Assembly: GCF_031585635.1 (NCBI RefSeq)
Contig: NZ_CP134195.1
Coordinates: 2,232,001 to 2,296,000 of the forward strand
DNA: 64,000 nt
Direction: 5' to 3'
Source: Paraburkholderia sp. FT54
GTDB lineage: Bacteria; Pseudomonadota; Gammaproteobacteria; Burkholderiales; Burkholderiaceae
The position numbers and the translations under genes were made by a program. This document shows, piece by piece, positions 42,630 to 52,403 of this stretch; positions within the stretch are counted from its first letter, which is position 1, and the number at the start of each line of letters is the position of its first letter. The notes below the pieces were generated by a model. That model saw nothing but the letters and a program-made list of their open reading frames with translations. It did no database searches and was not told the DNA's origin.

Positions 42630-45600
42630 TGCTTGGTTTCCACGACCAGATCCTTGGGCGGTAACGGCGAGAAGTAGCCGATCAGCAACAACATCAAGCC
42701 GATGCCGATAAACGAAACGATCCGTTCGATCCCGGTCACGTGAGACAGGTCGAACAGGAACAGCTTGACCACGGTCGCCGCCAGCAGCGCGCCGCCGATG
42801 AACCAGAACATCCGGCTCGCCTTGCGCGTCGCCCAGATCATCATGGCAAGCGCGCACACTGTCCAGAATACCGATATTGAGGCCTGCACGAGCATCGAGT
42901 GTGACATCGCATCGAACTCGTACGGCACGCCGGTCCAATGATGCAACGTGCGCAGCAACATGGCGTTCAGCCAGAAAAATCCGGTCGCGCCGGCCACCGC
43001 CTGCAACGGCACGCGATATTCGCCGATCGGCACGCCGAGCCGGTGAATACGCACGAGCCAGAACGCCGCCAGTGCGAACACCACCGCCTGCACCAGGTCG
43101 AGCGGATTGAGCAGAGGCAGGCGCGCCCACGTGCCGCCATCCTGCGTCAGGTTCGCGTAGAACGTCCACACCCACATCACCAGCACGAGCGGCGTCGACG
43201 CGATCGCGCACAGCCGCACGATACTGTCGCGGCGCGCGAGCCACAGCCCGGCAAAGGCAAACGCGCTCCAGCCCACCAGAAACACCTGCTGCAGATTGAA
43301 CGACGCGAGCACCGCATCGATATCGTACGCCGCGTGAAAGTGATGATGCAGCGTGCGCAGAAGCAGCGCGTTGAACCATAGGAACAGTGTGGCGAGCACC
43401 AGGTAGTCCAAGGCGCGCGGATGCCATTGCACACTCAACGCGCGCAATCTGCGCAGCCATACCGCGCAGGCGACGAACGCAAGGATCTGCGCGACGTCGA
43501 GCGGATTGAGGATCGGCAGCCACATGAGCGGCGCTGCGCTGCCGTCGCTCGTCACGCTCGCGATACTCCACGCCCACAGCAGGCCGGCGAGCGGCGCCGC
43601 GGCCCATACCTGATACGCCCGCGTGAAGCGCGCAACCGGCCAGCGCAGACGGTGCCCGGCGGCCGCCAGCAATAACAGCAGCACGCCGAAGCCGTATGCC
43701 CACGCGCTCCAGCTCCACGCGCCTTCGGGCACGTAGGCCCGCAAACCCCAATAGCCTGCGAGGGCGGCGAGCGCGCCGCCCGTCCAGAACATCAGCGTAT
43801 GCAGCGGCGCGAGCGGCATGTCACTGACGTCGCGCTGCTGGCGCCACAACAGCCCATACGCCGAGAGCGCGGCGAGCGCGCAAACCAGCCAGCCATAGCC
43901 GCTCACCGGCGCCACGCCCAATGTGAAGAGACCCGCTGTCAGCAACGCGAGGACCGGCACGAGCGCCAATGCCGGCAGTTCGGCGAGCGGCCAGCGTAAC
44001 GTGCGGCGCACGGCGTGCGCGAGCCACGCGCTCAGCACGGCGAAGAGCGCGACGGCGGCGGTATCGAAACGGGCGTGGTCGTAAGCGAGATGGGCGCTCG
44101 CGTACGCATGGATTTCGTAAAGGCCGCCGAAAGTCCACCACAGCAAACCCCACACGCTGGCGACGAGGCCAATCTGCGGCATCCACGGGTGCCACTCCCC
44201 TGCTTCGCTGCGGCCGTGCAGACGCCATCCCGTGAAAATGCCCGCGACCGCGATCAGCACGGACGCGATGTACGCGCCGTTCAGCACCGGCCAGACGCTC
44301 GCGTCGTGGCCCTGCGTGATCGTGCCGAGCGCGTACGCACCTGCCGCGGCCAGTTGCAACAGCAGGCCGAAGGCAAACGCGGTCAGGCGCCGCTGACGCA
44401 CGGCCAGCCAGGTGATCGCAGCGCCTTCGATGGCCCAGGTCGCGCTCGTCGTCGGTCCCGTGAACGCGAGCGGCACGGCGAGCGTCGCGAAGATCACCGC
44501 CAGCGCGAGGATGGCCTCGAACATCATGCCGAGGCGCTCGCGGCGTCGCGAGAGCCAGCCCGCAATCGCAAGGTAGAACGCGGCCAGCGCCACCGCGCTC
44601 CACGCCAGGCCGAACTCGGTGTTTTTCATCAACGCGGCTTGCAGGCCGATCGCCACCAGCGGCGTGCCGAACACCAGCGTGCCGTCGACGTAGTGCTTGA
44701 GCGCGATTTCGCGCCGCACCGCGTAGAGCAGCGCGATGCCGACGTACATCATGAAAAACAGGATCAGGAACGGCTCGGTGCTCGCGAGCAACTCGGGGCG
44801 GTAGGCCATCGCGCCCCACGCTGCACCGATCGAAAACGTGAACACGAAGCCGAGCAGATTCAACGGGCGCCACGCCTTGAACCAGGCAATCGCGAAGATG
44901 CCGGCGTTGAGCAGCGCGTAGTAGCTGAACAGCATCACATGACTGCCACCGCCGGTCGACAGCAATACCGGTGCGAGAAAGCCGCCCGCGCTGCCCATGA
45001 AGGCCAGCGACGAAGCGTTTTGCCGGACTGCCAGAAATGCGCTGAGCGTGCAGATCGCGACCATCAGCGGCAAGGCCGCGCCCACCGGCAGCAGATGGTA
45101 GAGCCTCGTGGCCGCGAACACGGTCAGATATAGCGCGCCGACGCCGCCGCCTTGCAGGGTCAGTCCATACGCGCCGCGTCGCTCGCCGATGCGCCAGCCG
45201 AGCACGAGCAAGGCGGTCGCGGCCAGCGCCACACCGGCGAGGCGCAATTCGATCGGCAGCAGGCTGTTGTCGGCGGCGTATTTGAGCAGGAAGGCAATGC
45301 CGAAGAACAGCACGATGATGCCGACCCGCACGACCGTGTTGCCGCCTAACAGCCAGTCGCGGCCCGCTTTGAAGAGGCGCTCCGCGAGACCCGGGCCGCG
45401 CGGGGGCGCGGCTGGCGGCGGCGCAACGGGTTGCAGCGGCGCTGACGCTGCCGGCTCGGCGGAAACGGGGTGTGCGGACGCGGCGGCCGGAGCGGTTGCT
45501 GGTGTACCTGGTGTCCTTGATGCGCTTGATGCGCTTGATGCGCTTGGTGTCCCTGGTGTGCCTGGTGTGCTCGGTGTGCTTGACGCGCTTGAAGTGCGCG

Positions 45601-46087
45601 GGCCAGCCGGCGCCATAGCTTCGGCGGTGCTCGAAGCCGAAGCGCGCGCGGCGACGATTTGCATGGCGGGCACCGAACCCTGTGGCCGTGCCACCTGCTC
45701 ATTTGCAGGCGGGATCGCATACGGGCTCGATGCCGCGTCCGATGACCGCGGCTTGAACGCCGCGGTCTCGGCGGCCTGCGCATTGGTATCCGCAGCGCCC
45801 TCCGCGCCTCCTGCGCGCAACTGACCAATCTCGCCGCGCAACGCGACGATCTCCCGTTCGAGCCGTTCGACACGCGCCGCCAGTTCGCCCGGAGGATTCC
45901 AGCTATCAGTCGTGGCCGCTTCGGCCGCAGGTTCCGTCGCGGCACCCGAAGGCTTCTTTTGCAGCAGACGCGAAAGCGCAAAACCAGCCGCGCCGCCCAG
46001 CAGTGCACCGAGGCGGATCGAGAACTCATTCGACAGGGCGGCCAGCATGCCGACCACCGCGCCAAGCACGGTGAATATCACGCTCAT
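42626..46087 (-). CDS. DUF2339 polytopic membrane protein
   Basis: The 1153-residue protein has an N-terminal membrane segment, a short coiled-coil-like ARVERLEREIVALRGEIGQL, a low-complexity S/T/P/A linker at about 165-200 and then more than 20 predicted membrane helices from residue 250 onward. This is the DUF2339 layout; the function is unknown, and pairing with DUF3999 is common. ATG at 46085-46087 begins MSVIFTVLGAVVGMLAAL. The protein is among the largest in the window. Confidence 0.9.
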   Translation of the reverse strand: MSVIFTVLGAVVGMLAALSNEFSIRLGALLGGAAGFALSRLLQKKPSGAATEPAAEAATTDSWNPPGELAARVERLEREIVALRGEIGQLRAGGAEGAADTNAQAAETAAFKPRSSDAASSPYAIPPANEQVARPQGSVPAMQIVAARASASSTAEAMAPAGPRTSSASSTPSTPGTPGTPSASSASSASRTPGTPATAPAAASAHPVSAEPAASAPLQPVAPPPAAPPRGPGLAERLFKAGRDWLLGGNTVVRVGIIVLFFGIAFLLKYAADNSLLPIELRLAGVALAATALLVLGWRIGERRGAYGLTLQGGGVGALYLTVFAATRLYHLLPVGAALPLMVAICTLSAFLAVRQNASSLAFMGSAGGFLAPVLLSTGGGSHVMLFSYYALLNAGIFAIAWFKAWRPLNLLGFVFTFSIGAAWGAMAYRPELLASTEPFLILFFMMYVGIALLYAVRREIALKHYVDGTLVFGTPLVAIGLQAALMKNTEFGLAWSAVALAAFYLAIAGWLSRRRERLGMMFEAILALAVIFATLAVPLAFTGPTTSATWAIEGAAITWLAVRQRRLTAFAFGLLLQLAAAGAYALGTITQGHDASVWPVLNGAYIASVLIAVAGIFTGWRLHGRSEAGEWHPWMPQIGLVASVWGLLWWTFGGLYEIHAYASAHLAYDHARFDTAAVALFAVLSAWLAHAVRRTLRWPLAELPALALVPVLALLTAGLFTLGVAPVSGYGWLVCALAALSAYGLLWRQQRDVSDMPLAPLHTLMFWTGGALAALAGYWGLRAYVPEGAWSWSAWAYGFGVLLLLLAAAGHRLRWPVARFTRAYQVWAAAPLAGLLWAWSIASVTSDGSAAPLMWLPILNPLDVAQILAFVACAVWLRRLRALSVQWHPRALDYLVLATLFLWFNALLLRTLHHHFHAAYDIDAVLASFNLQQVFLVGWSAFAFAGLWLARRDSIVRLCAIASTPLVLVMWVWTFYANLTQDGGTWARLPLLNPLDLVQAVVFALAAFWLVRIHRLGVPIGEYRVPLQAVAGATGFFWLNAMLLRTLHHWTGVPYEFDAMSHSMLVQASISVFWTVCALAMMIWATRKASRMFWFIGGALLAATVVKLFLFDLSHVTGIERIVSFIGIGLMLLLIGYFSPLPPKDLVVETKQ
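45505..45600. repeat. short tandem repeats in the DUF2339 gene linker
   Basis: Nine-base units such as TGATGCGCT and TGGTGTGCC recur in series, encoding S-A-S and T-P-G triplets of the linker. Such arrays can expand or contract by slippage while keeping frame, so linker length may vary between strains. Confidence 0.75.
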
Positions 46088-46538
46088 CGCATCCCTCTTT
46101 TTATTGTGTTCTGTAGCGAGATCTGTTTAGTCACGCACGGATTAATCCGCGAGTATTACTTCAACCATAGGGCGAAATTCGGCGCGCAGAATACCATGTA
46201 AATCGCGCTTTCGAACCAGCACTGAAGTGAATGGCGCATATCCAGCGATGCTTGATGATTTTTCCGCCGACATTTCGCCATCGATATTCACCAGATCGAT
46301 TCCCGCAGCCGCGCAAATCAGCGCCCGCGAATACCCGGATTAGATCAGCCGGCGCATTAGCAAACTGTGGCAATGACCACTACCGGAGCGCATCTCAAAT
46401 GGGCATCCGGCGCGTTACGTGGGGTCGTTAATACGGCCTCGCACTGGCGGGCGCTCACAGCAAGCGGCCAACCATGTCAAAATTCGGCACCGGCCACCGG
46501 GCCTTCAATCTCCCACATTTCATCCAAGGAAAGTCGCA
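46088..46538. other. intergenic region between DUF2339 and a small hypothetical gene
   Basis: This 451-bp gap is somewhat AT-richer than its surroundings and must hold the DUF2339 promoter (leftward) and that of the small gene (rightward). No gene or strong inverted repeat is seen. Confidence 0.35.
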
Positions 46539-46826
46539 GTGGATATCAACAAACAGGTCGCGGCCCTCACCGCTTCAGAACTTCAGACGGCCGGCGCGAG
46601 CCAGGCCACGGCGATTGCGGTCAGCGTGCTGCTGCGCCATCTGCGCTCGCCTGAGCTGGCGAAGCTGTTGTCGTCGGCGTTCGAAAACCATCAGGCGGTG
46701 ATGCTGAAAACGCCGTGGCCCGATCAGATGCTGCAGGCATTCGAATCGACCCGCCGTTTTCTCGAAGGCGCCGCGCAAGCGGATCTGCCGGGCACGCAAA
46801 CACCCTCGCAAACGCCGGACGCATGA
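46539..46826 (+). CDS. small conserved hypothetical protein
   Basis: The 95-residue protein is chosen from GTG at 46539 because an AAGGAAA ribosome site sits 7 bases upstream; the frame is open further. It is alpha-helical in character (VAALTASELQTAGASQATA, LLRHLRSPELAKLLSSAFENH) and ends in a T/P/Q-rich tail. I do not recognise the family. It could be a small helical accessory protein, but no function is supported. Confidence 0.65.
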   Translation: MDINKQVAALTASELQTAGASQATAIAVSVLLRHLRSPELAKLLSSAFENHQAVMLKTPWPDQMLQAFESTRRFLEGAAQADLPGTQTPSQTPDA

Positions 46827-47570
46827 GCGCGGCCAGTTTCTACCCGAGGCGAACGGAGTAAGGCGACCTCAAACTTTCGCTTGAACTTCTAAAAAACGGT
46901 CATTCGGACCGCACCTAAAAAGGTGCGATAAAAACCGCCATTCGAATTGAATTCTGTCGCCTCGAATGTCAAGCCAAATGACGGCAACGGCCTCCTCGTC
47001 GAGTGCGTTGCCGGGGCTTATGGACACTTGTGACTTTGATTCGCGGAAAGCGCCACCTGCCGCCACGTCGGCGCGGGCGACTTGAGCGCGACACTACATC
47101 ATCGAGACTACGCGCCTCCCTGTATCAAACGCGACACAGTCGCCGCGTGTATGCAGTTGCATGCCGCGCGTGGCCCGTGAGCTTCCGTTTCCGCGCCAAA
47201 CTCGCGCACCGTCTCGATGACTCGACATCGATGAGCATCGAAATTTCTTTCAAACAAAAAACTAACATTACTTTTAGCTTTCATCTATAAAGGCAGAAGC
47301 ATGTTGCGAACACGCCTTGTCTCGCTGCATGTCCTCGGCCCGCCGGCATTGCCAGCGGGCTTTTTTTTTGCGGCGAACCCATGCTGGCGCTTACATACGA
47401 TCAGCTTTCGTTCCCAGCCCTACGTGGTGACAACCCTAATTATTCTTTCACTTGACTTACTTGATATATCACATACTGTATGGGGTAGATCACCAGCTAA
47501 CAAGCCGGTGGCGGGCGGAGAAGCCACGTTGGCCCCGCAAACATCAGGTAGCCAGGCCTAGGAGACAGTC
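46827..47570. other. long intergenic region upstream of the oxalate/formate transporter
   Basis: This 744-bp stretch holds no believable protein gene. It contains an orphan terminator at 47338-47369. Near the transporter are TTGACT (47452-47457), the palindrome TGATATATCA (47462-47471) and CATACTGTATG (47472-47482), which look like promoter and operator elements. A pair of small hairpins lies near 46893-46930. Confidence 0.5.
47338..47369 (+). terminator. orphan strong rho-independent terminator, possible small RNA end
   Basis: GCCCGC (47338-47343) and GCGGGC (47355-47360) enclose an inner GGC/GCC stem and are followed by nine T. No plus-strand protein gene ends nearby. A TATAAA at 47286-47291 in an AT-rich stretch could start a transcript near 47298, giving an RNA of about 70 bases. 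Alternatively it is an attenuator in the leader of the transporter gene. Confidence 0.75.
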
Positions 47571-48908
47571 ATGAGCACGGATCATCAGGGAGGGGCGTCG
47601 TCGTGGAGGGCGTCGCCGTGGGTGCAGCTCGTATTTGGTGTGATTTGCATGGCAATGATCGCGAACATGCAGTACGGCTGGACGTTGTTCGTGAATCCGA
47701 TCAACGAGAAATACCAGTGGGGTCGCACCGCGATCCAGGTTGCATTCACGATCTTCGTGGTGACGGAAACGTGGCTTGTGCCGATCGAAGGCTATCTCGT
47801 CGACAAGTACGGTCCGCGTCCCGTCGTGGTCGTCGGCGGCCTGCTTTGCGCCGTGGCATGGGCACTCAACTCGGTGGCGTCGTCGCTGCCGCTGCTGTAT
47901 ATCGCGGCGGCCATTGGCGGCGTCGGCGCGGGCGCGGTATATGGCACTTGTGTGGGCAACGCGTTGAAGTGGTTTCCGAATCGCCGCGGACTCGCCGCGG
48001 GGATAACCGCGGCCGGCTTTGGCGCAGGGTCGGCGGCCACCGTCGTGCCGATTGCCAGCATGATCAAGAGCAGCGGCTACGAAGCCACGTTCCTCTGGTT
48101 CGGTCTTGGCCAGGGTGTCATCGTCTTCGTACTCGGTCTCGCGCTGCTCGCGCCGCCGGCCACTCTGCTCGCGACGGCGAAGAGCGCGGTGCAGCGCGTG
48201 GTCTACAACGCGACGCCACGCGAAGTAATTGGCTCACCGGTGTTCTGGGTCATGTACCTGATGTTCGTGATGATGGCGGCGGGCGGCCTGATGGCGACCG
48301 CGCAGCTCGGACCGATCGCAAAAGACTTCGGTCTGCACGATTCGCCGGTTTCGCTGCTCGGATTGACCTTGCCCGCACTGACCTTCGCGCTGACCATCGA
48401 CCGCGTGCTGAACGGTTTGACCCGGCCGTTCTTCGGCTGGATCTCGGATCGCATCGGCCGGGAAAATACGATGTTCATTGCGTTCGCCATCGAGGCGGTC
48501 GGTATTCTGGCGCTGTCGAAGTACGGCCAAAGCCCGGTGGCGTTTGTGCTGCTCACCGGCATCGTGTTCTTTGCATGGGGCGAAATCTACAGCCTGTTCC
48601 CCGCCACTTGCGGCGACACGTACGGACCGAAATTTGCCGCCACCAACGCTGGGCTGCTGTACACGGCGAAGGGAACGGCCGCGCTGCTGGTGCCGTTCAC
48701 CAGCGTCGTCACGGCGATCACGGGCAGCTGGCACGCGGTGTTCATGCTCGCATCCGGAATGGCCGCAGTGGCGGCGCTGCTCGCGCTGTTCGTGCTGAAG
48801 CCAATGCGTCGCGCGTACGCGGAACAGCACGCCGCGCCGGCTCTGGAGATGCCGTATGGTGCGTCGTTCGTCAGTGACTCGGCTCGAGTTTCGGCCGACG
48901 GTGGTTAA
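47571..48908 (+). CDS. oxalate/formate-type MFS antiporter
   Basis: The 445-residue carrier has 12 predicted helices and the OxlT-like opening VQLVFGVICMAMIANMQYGW...NPINEKYQW, with the MFS loop YLVDKYGPRP and a second-half loop FGWISDRIGREN. OxlT exchanges oxalate for formate; in proteobacteria related carriers move various small carboxylates. It starts just 3' of the regulatory sequences at 47452-47482 and has a GGAGACAGTC ribosome site. No oxalyl-CoA genes are adjacent. The AcnX gene is 15 kb away. Confidence 0.88.
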   Translation: MSTDHQGGASSWRASPWVQLVFGVICMAMIANMQYGWTLFVNPINEKYQWGRTAIQVAFTIFVVTETWLVPIEGYLVDKYGPRPVVVVGGLLCAVAWALNSVASSLPLLYIAAAIGGVGAGAVYGTCVGNALKWFPNRRGLAAGITAAGFGAGSAATVVPIASMIKSSGYEATFLWFGLGQGVIVFVLGLALLAPPATLLATAKSAVQRVVYNATPREVIGSPVFWVMYLMFVMMAAGGLMATAQLGPIAKDFGLHDSPVSLLGLTLPALTFALTIDRVLNGLTRPFFGWISDRIGRENTMFIAFAIEAVGILALSKYGQSPVAFVLLTGIVFFAWGEIYSLFPATCGDTYGPKFAATNAGLLYTAKGTAALLVPFTSVVTAITGSWHAVFMLASGMAAVAALLALFVLKPMRRAYAEQHAAPALEMPYGASFVSDSARVSADGG

Positions 48909-49077
48909 TCGGCGAGGCAGTTGAGCGGTTTCCGGTCGACTGTGAGCGCCAGGGTCCGGGCAGTCCTTTCCTGACCGGACCGAGACGAATCACGAACGTT
49001 TCGACGGACTGGAACCGGAAAAACATTGGGCCGCCTAGCGGTGCCTGGTCGGGGCCGCTAGTTGGCGGCCGCCCGAT

Positions 49078-50040
49078 TCAAAGCCTGTCTCCTCCCGCCT
49101 CGGCCCGCGACCGCCCTCGTCCTGCCGCGCTGCGCGCCGGCGCCACGACCTCTGCGAGCAGTTCCTCGTGCAGCCCGCGCAAGACTTCGACGAACGCCGA
49201 CGCCAGCCGCTCTCGCGGCCTGTGCGGAGGAAACAGCAGATAGGTCTGAAAACGCGTGGCCGGCAGGAACGGGCGAATCGCGATATCCGGCCCGGCGAAG
49301 TCGCGCGCGACGATCGGGTGCGCGAGCGTCACGCCCATGCCGTGGCGAACCATCTCGCAGCACATCGCGGTGTATTGCGCCTCGATCGCCATGACGCGCT
49401 GCACGCCCGCGCGCTGGAACACCTCGTCCATCAAGGTGCGCGTGCCGTCACCGTGACACAGCGAAATGAACGACTCGCCCTCCAGGTCCTCCGGCTTGAT
49501 GTTGCGCTTCTTCGCCAGCCGATGCGATGCCGGCATCACGCAAACCGCAGCCACGTCCGCTAGCTGTTCGACCTCGCAATCGGACGCCTCGCTGACATAT
49601 ACCGCCACGCCGAGATCGCAAAACTGCGACGCGGTCCAATGATTGACCGTGCCCGACGTATTCACGTGCAGCGACACGGTGACATCAGGAAACAGCTCGA
49701 CAAAACGTTTGATGGCGTGCGGCACCAACGTCATGCCCGCCGAAGGCATCGCCGCGATGCGTAGACGCCCGCTGCCGAGATTGCGAATCTGCGCCGCGGC
49801 ATTCGCCAACCCTTGCAAGCCGACAAAGGCGCGTTCGACTTCGCGAAAGAACGCCTCACCCTCGCTCGTTGGAATCAGCCGCACGCCGCTGCGCTGAAAG
49901 AGTTGCAGCCCCGTGTCGCGCTCGAGTTGCGCGATCAGACGGCTCACGTTCGGCTGCGACGTGAAGAGCGCCTTGGCCGCGGCGGTCATCGACCCCGACA
50001 CCATCACCGCGCGGAACGCCTCGATGTGCTTGAGATTCAT
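49078..50040 (-). CDS. LysR-family regulator (OccR/NocR-like)
   Basis: The 320-residue protein has the LysR DNA-binding domain (MNLKHIEAFRAVMVSGSMTA, then QPNVSRLIAQLERD) and an effector domain. The opening and the neighbouring genes resemble octopine/nopaline catabolism regulators. It is divergent from the ABC importer operon across 158 bp that hold the inverted repeat at 50083-50098, so it most likely activates that operon in response to the transported compound. Confidence 0.9.
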   Translation of the reverse strand: MNLKHIEAFRAVMVSGSMTAAAKALFTSQPNVSRLIAQLERDTGLQLFQRSGVRLIPTSEGEAFFREVERAFVGLQGLANAAAQIRNLGSGRLRIAAMPSAGMTLVPHAIKRFVELFPDVTVSLHVNTSGTVNHWTASQFCDLGVAVYVSEASDCEVEQLADVAAVCVMPASHRLAKKRNIKPEDLEGESFISLCHGDGTRTLMDEVFQRAGVQRVMAIEAQYTAMCCEMVRHGMGVTLAHPIVARDFAGPDIAIRPFLPATRFQTYLLFPPHRPRERLASAFVEVLRGLHEELLAEVVAPARSAAGRGRSRAEAGGDRL

Positions 50041-50082
50041 CCGTATTCTCCCTTAGACGACGCCCTTCAACCCATATCATCC

Positions 50083-50098
50083 ATACATAGATAGGTAT
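50083..50098. promoter_or_regulatory. candidate LysR site for the catabolic operon
   Basis: ATAC (50083-50086) and GTAT (50095-50098) form an inverted repeat with an 8-bp spacer in an AT-rich stretch between the divergent LysR and binding-protein genes, a layout seen at OccR/NocR-type sites. Confidence 0.45.
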
Positions 50099-50198
50099 TT
50101 TATTCGTATTGGACGACATGACCAGCCAGCGCGACACTGCATTCTAACGACGGGCAGCGAAGCCCGCCTCCCCCACACCGGTACTGGAGATCGTCGTC

Positions 50199-51266
50199 AT
50201 GAGAAGAGCGCTGCATCGCCGCCTGTCCGCCCCGTCCCACACCGCCGTCGCTGCGCTTATATGCGCTTGCGCCGTGGCCGCTCCGCGCTTCGCGCAGGCC
50301 GAGACAACGCTCTATGTCGCCAACGTCGGCGGCTCGAACGAGCAGATCTACCGGCAGAAAATCATCCCGCCGTTCGAGAAAGCGCATAACGTCAAGATCG
50401 TTTACGTCGCCGGCAATTCGAGCGATACGCTCGCCAAGCTGCAGGCGCAGAAAGGCCATCAGCAGATCAACGTCGCGGTGATGGACGACGGTCCCATGTA
50501 CCAGGCGATGCAGCTCAACCTGTGCGCGAAGCTCGACGACGCGCCCGTGATGAAAGACGTCTACCCGCTCGCGAAGCTCGGGCCGAGCGCGATCGGCGTC
50601 GGCATGGTGGCCACGGGCATCGGCTACAACGAAGAGGCGTTCAAGAAGGCCGGCCTGCCGCCGCCCGACTCGTGGAAGGCGCTCACCGACAGCCGCATCA
50701 AGGGCAAACTCGGTGTGCCGCCGATCACCAACACCTACGGCCTGCATACGCTCGTAATGCTCGCGCGGCTTTCCGGCGGCGGCGAGAAGAACATCGATCC
50801 GGGCTTTGCCGCGATGACGAAGCAAGTCGCGCCGAACGTGCTGTCGTGGGCGCCGACACCCGGCGAGATGGACGGCCAGATGCAGTCCGGCGACGTGATC
50901 CTCGCGCCGTATGGCAGCGGCCGGGCGGTGGCCTTGCAGAACACGGGCTTCCCGCTCAAGTTCATCTACCCGAAGGAAGGCGCGGTCGCGTTGCAGGTGG
51001 CGGCCTGCGCGGTCGCAGAGAACGCCCAGCCGCAGTTGTCGCAGCAGTTCGTGCAGTACCTGTTGAGCCCGGAAGTACAGATATTGCAGGCGCAAGGCAT
51101 CGGACTGGGTCCGGTCAACAAGACCGTCAGGCTCACGCCCGACATCGCCGCACGCGTGCCCTATGGTCCCGAACAGGTCTCGAAGCTGACCGCGATGGAC
51201 TGGGCCACGATCAACCAGCATCGGACCGAATGGACCGAACGCTGGAACCGTTCGGTGGAACGCTGA
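50199..51266 (+). CDS. ABC importer substrate-binding protein, spermidine/putrescine-like
   Basis: The 355-residue precursor has a signal peptide (AVAALICACAVAAPRFAQA) and a type II periplasmic-binding fold like PotD or AfuA-type proteins: TLYVANVGGSNEQIYRQKII near the start, GIGYNEEAFKKAGLPPPDSW in the middle. It captures the substrate for the transporter encoded by the next three genes. It is the first gene of the operon and follows the LysR site. Confidence 0.9.
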   Translation: MRRALHRRLSAPSHTAVAALICACAVAAPRFAQAETTLYVANVGGSNEQIYRQKIIPPFEKAHNVKIVYVAGNSSDTLAKLQAQKGHQQINVAVMDDGPMYQAMQLNLCAKLDDAPVMKDVYPLAKLGPSAIGVGMVATGIGYNEEAFKKAGLPPPDSWKALTDSRIKGKLGVPPITNTYGLHTLVMLARLSGGGEKNIDPGFAAMTKQVAPNVLSWAPTPGEMDGQMQSGDVILAPYGSGRAVALQNTGFPLKFIYPKEGAVALQVAACAVAENAQPQLSQQFVQYLLSPEVQILQAQGIGLGPVNKTVRLTPDIAARVPYGPEQVSKLTAMDWATINQHRTEWTERWNRSVER

Positions 51267-51323
51267 AGTGCGGCACCAGCAGGTTCCTCGCGCGGCGCGC
51301 GATCTGATGAAGGAGCGAGGCGC

Positions 51324-52403
51324 ATGGCCTTCCTGACTCTGCAAGGCATCTCGAAACGCTACGGCGATTTCACGGCGGTCGATCAACTCGATCTTGCCGT
51401 CGAACGCGGCGAACTGCTCTCGCTGCTCGGACCCTCCGGATGCGGCAAGACCACCACGCTGCAAATGGTCGCGGGCTTCGTCACGCCGACCACGGGCCGC
51501 ATTCTGCTCGATGGCCGCGACATCACTTACGAGCGTCCTGAGAAGCGCGGCATCGGCGTGGTGTTCCAGAGTTATGCGCTGTTTCCGCACATGACGGTGG
51601 CGGGCAACGTCGGCTTCGGGCTGGAGATGCGCAAGGTCAGGCGCAAGGAGCGCGACGAGCGCGTCGCCGAAGCGCTTTCCCTCGTGCGTCTGAAAGGCCT
51701 CGGGCACCGCTATCCGAAGGAACTGTCCGGCGGCCAGCGGCAGCGTGTGGCGATCGCGCGCGCCATCGCGATGCAGCCGGAACTGCTGCTGCTCGACGAA
51801 CCGATGTCCAATCTCGACGCCAAGCTGCGCGAAGAGATGCACATCGAATTGCGCGCGATCCAGAAGCGCCTCGGCATCACGACGATTCTCGTCACGCACG
51901 ATCAGGTCGAAGCGATGACCATGAGCGACCGCATCGCGGTGATGCATCGCGGCGCCATTGCGCAACTCAGCACGCCGTATGACGCGTACGAGCGTCCCGC
52001 CACGCCGTTCGCCTCGACGTTCCTCGGGCGCACCAACGCGTTTTCCGGCGAAGTGCTGCGGCGCAATCCGCGCTGCGCGGAAGTCGCCGTCGCCGGCACG
52101 ACGCTGCATGTGCCCCACGAAGGCCGTCATGTCGACGGCACGGTGAACGTCTATATCCGTCCGGAAAAGGTTCATCTGGCCAATGGCGATGCCCGCCTGC
52201 GCGGCCGCATCGCGACGCGTGTCTTCGTCGGCAATCAGTGGCTGCTCGAAGTGGACACCGAACTCGGCAAGCTGCGCGTCGCGCAACCGAACCACGGCGC
52301 ACCGCCGCCCGAGGAAGGCCACGAAGTCGGCCTCGCGTGGACCGACGACGATCTGCGCGTGCTCACGCAGGATAATCCGGAGAGCGCTCATGGCCACGCT
52401 TGA
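51324..52403 (+). CDS. ABC importer ATP-binding protein, PotA-like
   Basis: The 359-residue ATPase has Walker A GPSGCGKTTT, signature LSGGQRQRVAIARA, Walker B LLLLDEPMSNLD, the H-loop VTHDQ, and a C-terminal TOBE region from about 270. This is the PotA/CUT1-like class. It starts 57 bp after the binding-protein gene, and its stop overlaps the next permease start by 14 bp. Confidence 0.93.
   Translation: MAFLTLQGISKRYGDFTAVDQLDLAVERGELLSLLGPSGCGKTTTLQMVAGFVTPTTGRILLDGRDITYERPEKRGIGVVFQSYALFPHMTVAGNVGFGLEMRKVRRKERDERVAEALSLVRLKGLGHRYPKELSGGQRQRVAIARAIAMQPELLLLDEPMSNLDAKLREEMHIELRAIQKRLGITTILVTHDQVEAMTMSDRIAVMHRGAIAQLSTPYDAYERPATPFASTFLGRTNAFSGEVLRRNPRCAEVAVAGTTLHVPHEGRHVDGTVNVYIRPEKVHLANGDARLRGRIATRVFVGNQWLLEVDTELGKLRVAQPNHGAPPPEEGHEVGLAWTDDDLRVLTQDNPESAHGHA

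Noticed and set aside
46869..47066. 65-codon minus-strand frame in the gap before the transporter gene
   Set aside because: No ribosome site, no conserved-looking segments and no family resemblance; treated as noncoding.
47301..47561. 86-codon plus-strand frame before the transporter gene
   Set aside because: It runs through the terminator hairpin and T run (encoding FFF) and the promoter-like sequences, so it is not a plausible gene.
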